Notes: a model not told the origin generated them from the sequence alone. Shown: positions 30,490-39,378, counted from the first letter of the stretch. The stretch is 64,000 nucleotides of DNA from Acinetobacter ihumii (GCF_900625095.1 NZ_LR130760.1:222301-286300); one strand, 5' to 3'. Program-made: numbers and translations.

Positions 30490-32088
30490 TTAGTGAGCGA
30501 ATTGGTTCATGGTGTTTTTGCTTGCGTCACCCGCTTTAAGCGCTTGTTCACCAGCAAAGATTTCTTTATGGTCATCACCGATGTCAGAACCAGCCATTGC
30601 TTGGTGTTTAACACATGCGATACCACCGCGGATTTCTTTACGTTGTACGCCAGCAACATAAGCCAACATACCTTCTTCACCGAAGTAACCTTTAGCAAGC
30701 TCATGTGTAGAAAGAGCAGCAGTGTGGTAAGTCGGAAGTGTGATCAAGTGGTGGAACACACCTGCTTCACGTGCAGCATCAGCTTGGAAAGTACGGATTT
30801 TTTCATCAGCATCAGCAGCTAATTCAGAGTTATCGTACTCAGCGCTCATTAATTTAGCGCGGTCATAAGCTGAAACGTCTTTACCTTCAGCAGCCCAACG
30901 ATCATACGCCTGTTGACGGAAGTTTAACGTCCAGTTGAATGATGGTGAGTTGTTATAAACAAGTTTTGCATTTGGAACTTGTTTTTTGATGTCATTTACG
31001 AAACCAGCAATACCAGCAACGTCTGGAGTTGGAGTTTCGATCCAGATCATGTCCGCACCGTTTTGAAGGCTTGTTACACAGTCAAGTACAACGCGGTCGT
31101 GTTGAGTACCTTCACGGAACTGATAAAGACCAGAAGCTAAACGAGTTGGACGGTGTAATTTGCCATCACGTTTGATTAGGATTTCGTCTTCTTGAGCATC
31201 AGCGATATCAATTTCTTGAGTATCTAAGTAGCTGATGTATTGAGAAGCCAAGTCACCTTTCTCTTTAGATACAGGGATCTTTTGAGTCAAGTCTGCGCCT
31301 TCAGAGTCAGTACGTGCAACGATCACACCTTCGTCAACACCAAGCTCAAGGAATGCATAACGTACAGCATTGATTTTTGCAAGGAAGTCTTCGTGCGGAA
31401 CTGTTACTTTACCCGCTTGGTGACCACATTGTTTCGCGTCAGAAACTTGGTTTTCGATTTGGATTGCACAAGCACCCGCTTCGATCATTTGTTTAGTCAA
31501 CAAATAAGTTGCTTCTTCGTTACCAAAACCAGCATCGATGTCGGCAATGATTGGCACAACGTGAGTTTCGAAGTTATCGATAGATGCTTCGATTTCTTTC
31601 ACTTTTGCAGAATCACCAGCCGCTTCCGCTTTTTGTAATGCACGGAACAAATCGTTTAATTCTTTTGCGTCAGCTTGACGTAAGAATGTATAGATTTCAG
31701 CGATTAATTTAGGCACAGCAGTTTTTTCGTGCATAGATTGGTCAGGAAGTGGACCAAATTCTGAACGAAGTGCAGCAACCATCCAACCAGAAAGGTAGAT
31801 ATAACGCTTGTTGGTTGTGCCGAAATATTTTTTGTTCGCAATCATTTTTTGTTGCGCGATGAAACCATGCCAGCAACCTAAAGATTGAGTATAGCTGCTT
31901 GAGTCAGCATCATATTCAGCCATATCTTTACGCATGATAGCAGCTGTATATTTAGCGATGTCCAAACCTGTATGGAAACGGTTTTGAACGATCATGCGAG
32001 CAGCGTCTTCAGGACGGATTGCATCCCATGTGCCACCTAATTTATTTTTTACGGCACGTACGTGCTCAAGAGCTGATTGATATGTCAT
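30490..32088 (-). CDS. aceA: Isocitrate lyase, long form
   Basis: Glyoxylate-shunt enzyme splitting isocitrate into succinate and glyoxylate for growth on acetate and fatty acids. The 532-aa protein is the long form found in Pseudomonas and Acinetobacter. Catalytic loop KQCGHQAGK (219-227, C221), metal-site region IIADIDAGFGN (180-190), and NNSPSFNW near residue 380 are seen. AGGAATATATC precedes the ATG. Divergent from a LysR gene across 606 bp. Confidence 0.95.
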   Translation of the reverse strand: MTYQSALEHVRAVKNKLGGTWDAIRPEDAARMIVQNRFHTGLDIAKYTAAIMRKDMAEYDADSSSYTQSLGCWHGFIAQQKMIANKKYFGTTNKRYIYLSGWMVAALRSEFGPLPDQSMHEKTAVPKLIAEIYTFLRQADAKELNDLFRALQKAEAAGDSAKVKEIEASIDNFETHVVPIIADIDAGFGNEEATYLLTKQMIEAGACAIQIENQVSDAKQCGHQAGKVTVPHEDFLAKINAVRYAFLELGVDEGVIVARTDSEGADLTQKIPVSKEKGDLASQYISYLDTQEIDIADAQEDEILIKRDGKLHRPTRLASGLYQFREGTQHDRVVLDCVTSLQNGADMIWIETPTPDVAGIAGFVNDIKKQVPNAKLVYNNSPSFNWTLNFRQQAYDRWAAEGKDVSAYDRAKLMSAEYDNSELAADADEKIRTFQADAAREAGVFHHLITLPTYHTAALSTHELAKGYFGEEGMLAYVAGVQRKEIRGGIACVKHQAMAGSDIGDDHKEIFAGEQALKAGDASKNTMNQFAH

Positions 32089-32694
32089 GATATATTCCTT
32101 TTTAGGATTTCATCGAAAAGATGTCATGCTGAACTGTCATGTTTATTTGACTCGACTAAAATTCAGCCACTTCATCAATATGCACACAGCTTAGTCTGAG
32201 TCAAAAAATTAATCCAATATCCTCGATTAATTTTCGGTATTTTTTTAAAAAATATATAGATTAAAGTCGTATTATAATTATATGTCAAAATATTAATTAT
32301 TTGATTTTAATCAATTAAAAATTTATTCAAGATTAGTGAAATTGTTTAATTTGAACAAATGAAGTGGCTTTTTGATCTATTCGACTTGAGTCTTAATGCA
32401 AATTTATTCATCACCTGCACTGTGTAAATAGTCAAAACTTGCCAATGCAAGCGCGGATACCACTTAATATAATGACAAATTAGAAATGCCTATATTTGAT
32501 CAAATCAATTTTTCAACGCATTTATCAGAACTGTTACAGAATTTTTGATTGTTATTTTTCAATCATTCTTCATCATGTTCAGTTTAAATTAGAGGTTTAG
32601 AACTGCTGTTTTTTTCAGCGGATTTTCACACAAATCTATTTAAGTATGGCATAATTAACCACAATTTCATGATTTTATTTTCGGTATTTTTTTT
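32089..32694. other. Long aceA / LysR intergenic region
   Basis: 606 bp without a credible ORF. It holds a good aceA promoter (minus, -35 TTGACT 32199-32204, 16 bp, -10 CATATT 32177-32182). It also holds a 17-bp direct repeat (ATTTTCGGTATTTTTTT at 32230-32246 and 32677-32693), the second copy ending at the LysR start codon. The rest is AT-rich with nothing else recognised. Confidence 0.6.
32177..32204 (-). promoter_or_regulatory. Candidate sigma-70 promoter of aceA
   Basis: TTGACT and CATATT (minus strand) with 16-bp spacing give a start about 80-90 bases before the aceA ATG. Confidence 0.5.
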
Positions 32695-33684
32695 ATGAAT
32701 CTGGAGCGGGTCGATCTTAATCTCTTAATTTATCTTGATGTACTGCTTCGCGAAAAAAATGTCACTCGTGCTGCTGAACAATTAGGTGTTACTCAACCCG
32801 CTATGAGTAATATTTTGCGTAGGCTTCGCAATTTATTCAATGATCCACTTCTCATTCGTTCATCAGAAGGTATGACTCCGACCGAACGTGCGCTTGAACT
32901 CCAGCCGCGTATTCGTGATGCCCTTTCTGATCTTTCCATGATTTTAGAGCCACGTACTGAGTTTCGTCCGTATACCAGTAATCGTGTGTTTCGGATTATG
33001 ACCTCAGATTATGCTGAAGCTACTCTTGTTCCCCGTTTAGTCAAGGCTTTACGTTCTGAAGCACCGAATGTTGTATTAGACTTTCTTACCCCAAGTGATG
33101 TGTCTTATCGTGACATGGAACAAGGTAAAGTCGATCTTGCGATTAATCGTTTTAACGAAATCCCGCAAAGTTTCCATCAGGTTCTTGTATGGCGTGATAG
33201 TTTTAGTTGCTTACTCAATGACAAACATCCTGCTGGCCAACATCTAAACCTGAAAAACTATTTGGATGCACAACACATTTGGGTGTCAAAAACAGGCATG
33301 GGTGTTGGTTTTGGCATTAACCCTGATAAACAGGCAGGTTTAGGCTGGATTGATCAAGCTTTGGAACGAATTGGTCAAAAGCGTAAAATCTCTGTGTTTA
33401 CTCGTCATTATCAAATGCCAGCTTTGTTGGCTCAAAATGTGGATTTGGTTGCTACCCTGCCGACACGTATGGCTCGTTTACAAGCTAGTAATCCCAAATT
33501 ATTAATTAAAGATCCTCCATTTTATATTCCAGAGTTTGAACTCAAAATGGCATGGTGTCCTTTATTACATCATCACCCTGCTCATCGCTGGTTACGCCAA
33601 CTGATTTTATTTGTGGCGAGACAGATGATTGAAGAAGAAAATCGTGAGTTTTTAACAAATAATTCGCAGTTTTCGCATTATTAA
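32695..33684 (+). CDS. LysR-type transcriptional regulator
   Basis: 329 aa with the N-terminal winged helix-turn-helix (residues ~5-65: VTRAAEQLGVTQPAMSNILRRLR) of the NodD/LeuO-like subgroup, and a periplasmic-binding-like effector domain behind it. Divergent from aceA, so control of the glyoxylate shunt is a natural guess, but no proof is seen. Its own leader has a direct repeat ending at the start codon, possibly for autoregulation. Confidence 0.9.
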   Translation: MNLERVDLNLLIYLDVLLREKNVTRAAEQLGVTQPAMSNILRRLRNLFNDPLLIRSSEGMTPTERALELQPRIRDALSDLSMILEPRTEFRPYTSNRVFRIMTSDYAEATLVPRLVKALRSEAPNVVLDFLTPSDVSYRDMEQGKVDLAINRFNEIPQSFHQVLVWRDSFSCLLNDKHPAGQHLNLKNYLDAQHIWVSKTGMGVGFGINPDKQAGLGWIDQALERIGQKRKISVFTRHYQMPALLAQNVDLVATLPTRMARLQASNPKLLIKDPPFYIPEFELKMAWCPLLHHHPAHRWLRQLILFVARQMIEEENREFLTNNSQFSHY

Positions 33685-33738
33685 AATAAATTTTTGTTAA
33701 ATTCTTCAGTTTTCAAGCTTATACTCATTTTTGTATGC

Positions 33739-33767
33739 AGGTAGTTTAGACTACCTCATGCTTTTTG
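33739..33767 (+). terminator. Probable terminator of the LysR gene
   Basis: AGGTAGT-TTAG-ACTACCT hairpin followed, after CATGC, by five T. Confidence 0.5.
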
Positions 33768-33811
33768 TTGTGCGACCACTTTCTCATAATAACGAATATT
33801 ACAGGTGAACT

Positions 33812-35134
33812 GTGAGCCTCTTTCAGAACGTCATCATTATTGCCATGCTGATTGTCGCTGCGGGTTTTTTATCTTTGACTGAAATTGCGCTGGCTGGTGC
33901 GCGTAAAGTAAAGCTTAAAATTCTAGCTGAGTCAGGTGATGAACGTGCCCAGAAGGTCCTCGACCTTCAACATCAATCGGCAGATTTTTTTGCTGCGTCT
34001 CAAATTGGACTGAATGCTGTCGCGATTTTAGGCGGTATTTTAGGTGAAGCAGCATTTCGCCCCTTTTTTGTCGAACTGGTCCATCGCTTTTATGATGGTC
34101 CTTGGACACAAACCATTGGTTTCGTACTCTCATTTACCTTTGTGACTTCACTCTTTATTTTATTTGCCGATCTGATGCCGAAGCGTCTGGCCATGATTGC
34201 ACCTGAAAAAATTGCAGTTTCGGTGATTAATCCGATTCAAATTTTTATTAAAATCTGTAAGCCATTGGCATGGATCATTAACGCGATTGCCAATTTGTTG
34301 TTTCGCTTATTTAAAGTGAATACCACACGTGATGACAATATTACCTTCGATGATATTTCAGCCGTGATGGAGGCAGGTGCTCAAGCAGGTGTGTTACAAA
34401 AACAGGAACATCATTTTATTGAAAACGTGTTTGAGCTTGAAGAACGTACAGTTCCTTCAAGCATGACCACACGTGAAAACATCGTGTACTTTACCATTAA
34501 TGAATCTGATGAAAGTATTCGTCTAAAACTGGCAGAATATCCTTACTCTAAGTTTTTAGTCTGTAATGAAAATATTGATCAGGTCATTGGTTATGTCGAT
34601 GCCAAAGATATTCTGGTACGGATTTTAAATAGTCAGTCTTTAATTCAGCTCAAAGAAAATACCATTCGAACTGTGTTGACTATTCCTGACACGCTGACAC
34701 TTTCTGAGGTACTGGATCGTTTTCGTTCAACCAAAGAAAAATTTGCCGTGGTGATTAATGAATATGCCTTAGTCGTTGGTGTCATTACCTTGAGCGATAT
34801 TATGATTACCGTGATGGGTGATTGGGTTACGCCTATTGAAGAAGACCAACAGATTATTAAACGGGATAATAATTCGTGGTTGATTGATGGAAGTACCCCG
34901 ATTGAAGATCTGAAGCATGCGCTTGAAATTGATGAAATGCCCGATGAAGAAAACTACGAAACTCTTGCTGGATTTATGATGTATCAATTGCGTAAAATTC
35001 CACGTCCTGCCGATACCGTTGAGTTTTCTGGTTTTAAATTTGAAGTGGTCGATGTCGATCATTATAAAATTGACCAGTTATTGGTGACCCGAATTCTGGA
35101 AAAACTCGAAGATCAAAACTTAATTGAAAACTAA
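33812..35134 (+). CDS. CNNM/CBS/CorC transporter, PaeA (YtfL)-like
   Basis: 440-aa inner-membrane protein with an N-terminal CNNM (DUF21) domain of several helices (about 1-190), a CBS pair (about 205-340), and a C-terminal CorC/HlyC domain. Similarity to E. coli YtfL/PaeA, remembered along most of the length, is strong (for example ENVFELE-RTVPSSMT-REN and FADL-PKR). PaeA is reported as a cadaverine/putrescine exporter, so polyamine efflux is likely. Starts with GTG 33812 after AGGTGA. Single gene with a terminator. Confidence 0.85.
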   Translation: MSLFQNVIIIAMLIVAAGFLSLTEIALAGARKVKLKILAESGDERAQKVLDLQHQSADFFAASQIGLNAVAILGGILGEAAFRPFFVELVHRFYDGPWTQTIGFVLSFTFVTSLFILFADLMPKRLAMIAPEKIAVSVINPIQIFIKICKPLAWIINAIANLLFRLFKVNTTRDDNITFDDISAVMEAGAQAGVLQKQEHHFIENVFELEERTVPSSMTTRENIVYFTINESDESIRLKLAEYPYSKFLVCNENIDQVIGYVDAKDILVRILNSQSLIQLKENTIRTVLTIPDTLTLSEVLDRFRSTKEKFAVVINEYALVVGVITLSDIMITVMGDWVTPIEEDQQIIKRDNNSWLIDGSTPIEDLKHALEIDEMPDEENYETLAGFMMYQLRKIPRPADTVEFSGFKFEVVDVDHYKIDQLLVTRILEKLEDQNLIEN

Positions 35135-35223
35135 TTTACGCGAAACAAACACTAGGTTTATTTTTGACTCCATGATTTTGCGCTTTAACTAAGCACATTG
35201 TTTATAGTTTGCTCTAAAATTTG

Positions 35224-35254
35224 GCAGGACATTAAAATCCTGCTTCTTTTTTTA
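35224..35254 (+). terminator. Terminator of the paeA-like gene
   Basis: GCAGGA / TCCTGC stem, 8-base loop, then a T-rich run. Confidence 0.8.
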
Positions 35255-35361
35255 TTCAAATAATGACTAAGAATAATTACAAAATTAATAGCCTCTAATT
35301 TAATAATTAAAAATCAAACACATAAATCATTTTTTTATAAAAATACCCACTTGTTCTGAAT

Positions 35362-35379
35362 TTGGCATTTATATTGCTT
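35362..35379 (+). promoter_or_regulatory. Sigma-54 promoter of guanidine unit A
   Basis: TTGGCATTTATATTGCTT: exact GG-N10-GC spacing with perfect TTGGCA (-24) and TTGC (-12) boxes. The predicted start is near 35388. The same type of promoter precedes units B and C of this locus. Confidence 0.75.
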
Positions 35380-35387
35380 AATCTTAA

Positions 35388-35415
35388 GTATTACTTTTTT
35401 TAGTTTCTGTAATAC
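35388..35415 (+). promoter_or_regulatory. 28-bp GTAWTAC-N14-GTAWTAC operator, unit A
   Basis: GTATTAC (35388-35394) and GTAATAC (35409-35415), 21 bp start to start, sitting at about +1 to +28 of the predicted transcript, as a repressor site would. Two matching elements lie at 44039-44066 and 49509-49536. The size and half-site spacing resemble NikR operators (GTATGA-N16-TCATAC), and a NikR-like gene lies in the locus. Confidence 0.7.
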
Positions 35416-35429
35416 TAAGGCGAGATGAG

Positions 35430-36368
35430 ATGAATGCACCTCTTTCCAGAAGAAAAAAATTACTCTTGGGTGTGGGTTCTTTCCTGATTCCCATATTGAT
35501 CTGGTGCTGTGTCAGTTATTTGCCTTTTATCTGGCATCCACAGGTACAAATCACTGACTCAGGAAGTGTTTCATATTTACAAGTGGGAAGTCGAATTGAT
35601 AAACAATTTTTTTATCAGGAGGCTCAAAATGCAGTGAATCAAAATCAGCAGCCACCCCAAGGGAAACTGGTCAATCCTATCTATTTACCTGCCCCGCATG
35701 AAGTGGCGAAAGCTTTAGTGACTTCTTTTACGACACCACCTGCTCAACCTGACAGTCCATGGTTGCATCAGAGCTTATGGCACAGTATTAAAATTGTTTT
35801 TACCGCTTTTTTTATCTCGTCATTGATTGGTATTCCACTGGGTATTTTGTGTGGTTTCTCTCCGATAATTTCCAGACTGACTGAACCTTTTGTGGAGTTT
35901 TTTCGGTATTTGCCTGCGCCTGCATTTGGTGCATTGGTCGTTGCTATTTTAGGTATAAATGACGCACCCAAAATCGCGATTATCGTGATTGGTACTTTAT
36001 TTCAACAAATTCTGATTATTGCCAATACCACTCGCATGGTCGATCGTGGTTTGATCGAAGCGGGCTATACCTTAGGCACTAACAAATTTAAAAGCCTGAT
36101 GCATGTGGTGATTCCAGCTGCTTTGCCCGATATTTATCGTGATTTAAGAGTGTTACTGGGTTGGGCATGGACCTATTTGATTGTCTCAGAATTAATCGGT
36201 ACAACCTCTGGCATTACATGGTTTATTACTCAACAAGCGCGCTATCAAAACTTTGACAATGTGTATGCAGCAATTTTGATCATTGGGGTGATTGGTTTAT
36301 TAACCGATGTCATTTTAATGAAAATTGGACAACATTTATTTAAATGGAAAACAGGAGCAAGAGCATGA
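35430..36368 (+). CDS. ABC transporter permease, guanidine/urea-type uptake
   Basis: 312-aa inner-membrane permease of the taurine/nitrate/sulfonate (TauC/SsuC) type. An N-terminal helix and a ~60-residue periplasmic insert (about 40-105) precede a five-helix core with the EAA loop EAGYTLGTNKFKSLMHVVIPAALPDI, which docks the ATPase. It overlaps the ATPase gene by 4 bp (ATGA). Substrate-binding partners are the two lipoproteins at 39508-41641. The guanidine substrate is inferred from the locus. Confidence 0.85.
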   Translation: MNAPLSRRKKLLLGVGSFLIPILIWCCVSYLPFIWHPQVQITDSGSVSYLQVGSRIDKQFFYQEAQNAVNQNQQPPQGKLVNPIYLPAPHEVAKALVTSFTTPPAQPDSPWLHQSLWHSIKIVFTAFFISSLIGIPLGILCGFSPIISRLTEPFVEFFRYLPAPAFGALVVAILGINDAPKIAIIVIGTLFQQILIIANTTRMVDRGLIEAGYTLGTNKFKSLMHVVIPAALPDIYRDLRVLLGWAWTYLIVSELIGTTSGITWFITQQARYQNFDNVYAAILIIGVIGLLTDVILMKIGQHLFKWKTGARA

Positions 36369-37252
36369 TGACAACTGAAAGCTTCGATGCGGATCGTTAT
36401 TTTCAAGACTTGTATCAACGTCCTGTGATTCTGGAGACTCAAGATCTTTGTCAAAACTTCCAACATGGAAAAATGACAAGAACGGTGCTTGATCATATTA
36501 ATTTACAGATTCATAAACGCGAATTCGTCTGTGTGATCGGGCCGTCTGGCTGTGGTAAATCGACTTTAAGTCGTATCGTTGCCGGACTGGATGACTATAG
36601 CAGCGGTCAAGTTTTAGTGGATGGTGAACGTGTCGAGGGGCCTTGCCCCGAACGAGGTATGGTGTTTCAGGGCTATACTCTATTTCCGTGGAAAACCGTG
36701 AAAGAAAATGTCATGTTTGGGCCATTAATGCGTGGTGCAAGTCGAGCTGCCGCGGAGTCAGCTGCACGTGAATGGATTAACATTATTGGTTTGGAAAAAT
36801 ATGAGAATCAATGCCCGCATCAGCTTTCTGGCGGTATGAAACAACGTGTAGCAATTGCCCGTGCATTGGTGAATGAACCTAAAATGCTGTTAATGGATGA
36901 ACCTTTTGGTGCACTTGATCCCTATACTCGTCAAAAAATGCAAAAACATTTAATGGATTTATGGCAAAACATTAATATTACGATTTTATTTGTCACGCAC
37001 GATATGGATGAGGCCATTTTATTGGCTGATCGAATTGTGGTATTGAAAGCCAATCCAGGTGAAGTCAGGGAAATCATTGAAGTTCGTCTGCCGCGTCCAC
37101 GGACTCCTGAACTGATGAACACGCCAGAATTTAAACAGTTACGGGCACATGTCGATGAACTGGTACATGCACAGGAAGAAGAACATGTTGATCCAGCCTT
37201 ACAGAATTTACCTGAGATTCCACGTATGACTCAGGTCAGCCATCAAAAATAA
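36365..37252 (+). CDS. ABC transporter ATPase, guanidine/urea-type uptake
   Basis: 295-aa nucleotide-binding subunit of the TauB/SsuB class: Walker A GPSGCGKST, Q-loop VFQGYTLFPW, signature LSGGMKQRVAIARAL, Walker B LLMDEPFGALD and switch His VTHDMDEA. ATG 36365 follows AGGAG by seven bases and overlaps the permease stop; an in-frame ATG at 36344 is too far inside the permease gene. Followed by a guanidine-II riboswitch, so its mRNA likely reads on into the oxygenase gene. Confidence 0.9.
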   Translation: MMTTESFDADRYFQDLYQRPVILETQDLCQNFQHGKMTRTVLDHINLQIHKREFVCVIGPSGCGKSTLSRIVAGLDDYSSGQVLVDGERVEGPCPERGMVFQGYTLFPWKTVKENVMFGPLMRGASRAAAESAAREWINIIGLEKYENQCPHQLSGGMKQRVAIARALVNEPKMLLMDEPFGALDPYTRQKMQKHLMDLWQNINITILFVTHDMDEAILLADRIVVLKANPGEVREIIEVRLPRPRTPELMNTPEFKQLRAHVDELVHAQEEEHVDPALQNLPEIPRMTQVSHQK

Positions 37253-37261
37253 TCGCAATGC

Positions 37262-37317
37262 CGTTGGGACGACCTGACGTGCAATAACTTCTTTGCTGGA
37301 CGACCAGCTATCCGGAG
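37262..37317 (+). ncRNA. Guanidine-II riboswitch (mini-ykkC)
   Basis: Two hairpins each capped by an ACGA tetraloop, the hallmark of this class. P1 is 37262-37279 (CGTTGGG-ACGA-CCTGACG, 7 pairs with two G-U). P2 is 37295-37308 (GCTGG-ACGA-CCAGC, perfect). The linker is 15 bases. The Shine-Dalgarno GGAG (37314-37317) starts six bases after P2, seven before ATG 37325, so translational control is likely; CTGG of P2 could alternatively pair with CCGG at the ribosome site. Guanidine-II elements bind guanidine through kissing ACGR loops and turn expression on. Confidence 0.85.
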
Positions 37318-37324
37318 TAAAATA

Positions 37325-38386
37325 ATGATTTCAGAGAATCCAAAAGCATTTGATCACATACCTGTTATTGATATCAGCGATCTTTACACTAATGATTTTG
37401 AAAAACAACAGCAAGTCGCTCACAAACTTGGACATGCAGCTGAGACTGTTGGTTTCTTTTATATTATTGGTCATCAGATTCCCAATGAGAATTTCGAAAA
37501 ACTACTCAAGCAGGCTAAAGCTTTTTTTTCATTAAGTTCTGAAGAAAAAATGAAATATTATGCTGGTCACTTTGGTATCAAACATCGAGGCTATGTCCCT
37601 GCAGGTGAAGAAGGCGAAGGTCCTATTGATGAAGTAAGCCCAGATGATAACAAAGAAGCTTTTGATTTGAGTTGGGATCTTCCTGAAAATGATCCTGATG
37701 TTTTAGCCAATAAACCCATGCACGGTTCTAATATCTGGGTGGATTTACCCGATTTTAGACAAGATGTAAGTGCCTATTACGAAAAAGCAATTGCTTTGGG
37801 ACGCGTGCTATTAAGAGCTTTTGAACTTGCTTTGGGATTAAATCCAAATGATCTCAATAAATTAGTCAACAAGCCCACATCTCAATTAAGACTTTTACAT
37901 TATGCTTATAATCCAACAGCTGAAGATCACCTCGGTTTTGGTGCACATACAGATATGGAGCTCTTCACGATTTTAAAACCCACTACAGCAGGATTGGAAG
38001 TAATGAACTCTGAAGGGGTATGGATTGATGCCCCACCCATCGAGGATGCCTTAGTTGTTAATATAGGTGATATGACTGAAGCTTTAAGTGGTGGACGTTT
38101 TATTGCGACTTCTCATCGTGTCCGCAAGGTAAAAGAAGAACGTTACTCTTTTCCTTTATTTTTTGCCTGCGACTACGATGTAATTATTGAACCATTACCT
38201 CAATTCTCTACCCCAGAAAGTCGTGAAAAATATCCGCCTTTAAAAGCAGGCCAGCATCTATTCGAGGTCAGTGCAAAAGCCTTTCGCTATATGAAACGTA
38301 TGGTTAGAGATGGTGAAATTGTTTTGGCTGGCAATCATGTGACCTTTGGAAAACATCTCAAAGAAGGTTCAACCCCAACAGAATAA
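37325..38386 (+). CDS. 2-oxoglutarate/Fe(II) oxygenase (isopenicillin N synthase-like) under a guanidine riboswitch
   Basis: 353-aa non-haem iron oxygenase of the IPNS/2-ODD superfamily. An N-terminal DIOX_N-type region (FDHIPVIDISDL, ETVGFFYIIGH, YVPAGEE) precedes the double-stranded beta-helix core with facial triad H208-x-D210...H264 and 2-oxoglutarate-binding R273-x-S275. It does not look like the Pseudomonas ethylene-forming enzyme that releases guanidine from arginine. The substrate is unknown. Its position behind a guanidine-II riboswitch, in a locus for guanidine import and breakdown, suggests a guanidino compound: either hydroxylation/demethylation that frees guanidine, or oxidation of guanidine itself. 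Its stop codon abuts the ATG of the propeller gene. Confidence 0.85.
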   Translation: MISENPKAFDHIPVIDISDLYTNDFEKQQQVAHKLGHAAETVGFFYIIGHQIPNENFEKLLKQAKAFFSLSSEEKMKYYAGHFGIKHRGYVPAGEEGEGPIDEVSPDDNKEAFDLSWDLPENDPDVLANKPMHGSNIWVDLPDFRQDVSAYYEKAIALGRVLLRAFELALGLNPNDLNKLVNKPTSQLRLLHYAYNPTAEDHLGFGAHTDMELFTILKPTTAGLEVMNSEGVWIDAPPIEDALVVNIGDMTEALSGGRFIATSHRVRKVKEERYSFPLFFACDYDVIIEPLPQFSTPESREKYPPLKAGQHLFEVSAKAFRYMKRMVRDGEIVLAGNHVTFGKHLKEGSTPTE

Positions 38387-39295
38387 ATGACCATGACAAT
38401 GAATATCACGCCTTTAATTATCGAGATTGAGCAGATTGCTATCTGCTCGTATTCTGTAGCAGGCTTTGCCGATTTTATAACATCAAATGGTCAAGCTATA
38501 TGGATTACCAACCCCAGCAAAAATGTTGTGCAGTGCTTTAATTCACAGAGTAAATTCCCTTTATATGAAGTGGTTGTTCCACAAGCCGTAGGTATTCCTG
38601 TATTTGCATTCTGTGCTGTTTGGGTTGCCAGTCTAACCGAACAATCTATTTACAAAATTGATCCTGAAACGGGTGCAGTTTTAGCAATTATAGCTACTGG
38701 TTTAGGTGATCACACAGGTGAATTCAGTCTCGCAGCATCTCCTGAAGGTGTCTGGATCATATCCGCTGAAAGTGAATTAAGCCTTATTGATCCACGATCC
38801 AATCAAGTAATTAAGAAAATTGAGGTTTCTCCCAAATCCTATAACCTTTGTTATGGCGATGGTGCACTGTGGCTGAGTAATCAAAAGCTGAATTCTATAC
38901 AACGTATTGATCCTCATAATTTGACTCCACACTCACAAATTCTAGTAGGTCGAAATCCTGTTTTTCTTGCTTTCGGTTGTGGTGCAATTTGGACGCTTAA
39001 TCAGACTGATGGAACAGTAAGTAAAATAGACCCCCGACTTAATCGTGTGGTTGACACCATTATACTTCCTGATGAAACTAAAGGAGACGGCGGTGATATC
39101 CATATTAGTCATGGCAAAATTTGGGTAAGAACAACTCAAGTTTTATTGATTCAAATTGATTGCCACACTTTAGCAATAGAAAAGATTTATCAACATAGAA
39201 TTACTTCAGGAAGTGGTGCTGTCTGCTCCCAAGGTCCTCTTGTATGGATTTCAGCTCATGATATCGAAAAACTTTGGGCAATATCCGTAAGCTAA
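38387..39295 (+). CDS. Cytosolic beta-propeller protein (Vgb/YncE-like)
   Basis: 302 aa with about six repeats of the type GAxWxxN...xIxxIDPxxxxV (for example AVWVASLTEQSIYKIDPETG, GALWLSNQKLNSIQRIDP, GAIWTLNQTDGTVSKIDP), i.e. a virginiamycin B lyase/YncE-like propeller. No signal peptide is seen (MTMTMNITPLIIEIEQ), unlike many secreted relatives. The ATG begins directly after the oxygenase TAA, so the two are translated together and may act on the same compound, as enzyme or as partner. Catalytic residues could not be assigned. Confidence 0.72.
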   Translation: MTMTMNITPLIIEIEQIAICSYSVAGFADFITSNGQAIWITNPSKNVVQCFNSQSKFPLYEVVVPQAVGIPVFAFCAVWVASLTEQSIYKIDPETGAVLAIIATGLGDHTGEFSLAASPEGVWIISAESELSLIDPRSNQVIKKIEVSPKSYNLCYGDGALWLSNQKLNSIQRIDPHNLTPHSQILVGRNPVFLAFGCGAIWTLNQTDGTVSKIDPRLNRVVDTIILPDETKGDGGDIHISHGKIWVRTTQVLLIQIDCHTLAIEKIYQHRITSGSGAVCSQGPLVWISAHDIEKLWAISVS

Positions 39296-39324
39296 TATCA
39301 ATTAAAACAGCATATAAGCTACTT

Positions 39325-39378
39325 TGTTGCATAAATATAAATTTCATTTAATATTCAGACATCATTATTTATGCAACA
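39325..39378. repeat. Inverted repeat resembling insertion-sequence ends
   Basis: TGTTGCATAAATA (39325-39337) and its inverse TATTTATGCAACA (39366-39378) enclose 28 bp. TTTGTTGCATAAAT recalls ends of IS elements common in this genus, so this may be a deletion remnant or miniature element; it could also act as a hairpin between the converging genes. Confidence 0.35.

Noticed and set aside
36344..36365. Longer ATPase start at ATG 36344
   Set aside because: It has no ribosome site and lies inside the permease gene; ATG 36365 has AGGAG at good distance and the usual ATGA overlap.
37325..38386. Ethylene-forming enzyme
   Set aside because: Both are 2-oxoglutarate oxygenases of ~350 aa and EFE releases guanidine, but the motifs around the triad and N-terminus do not match EFE as I remember it.
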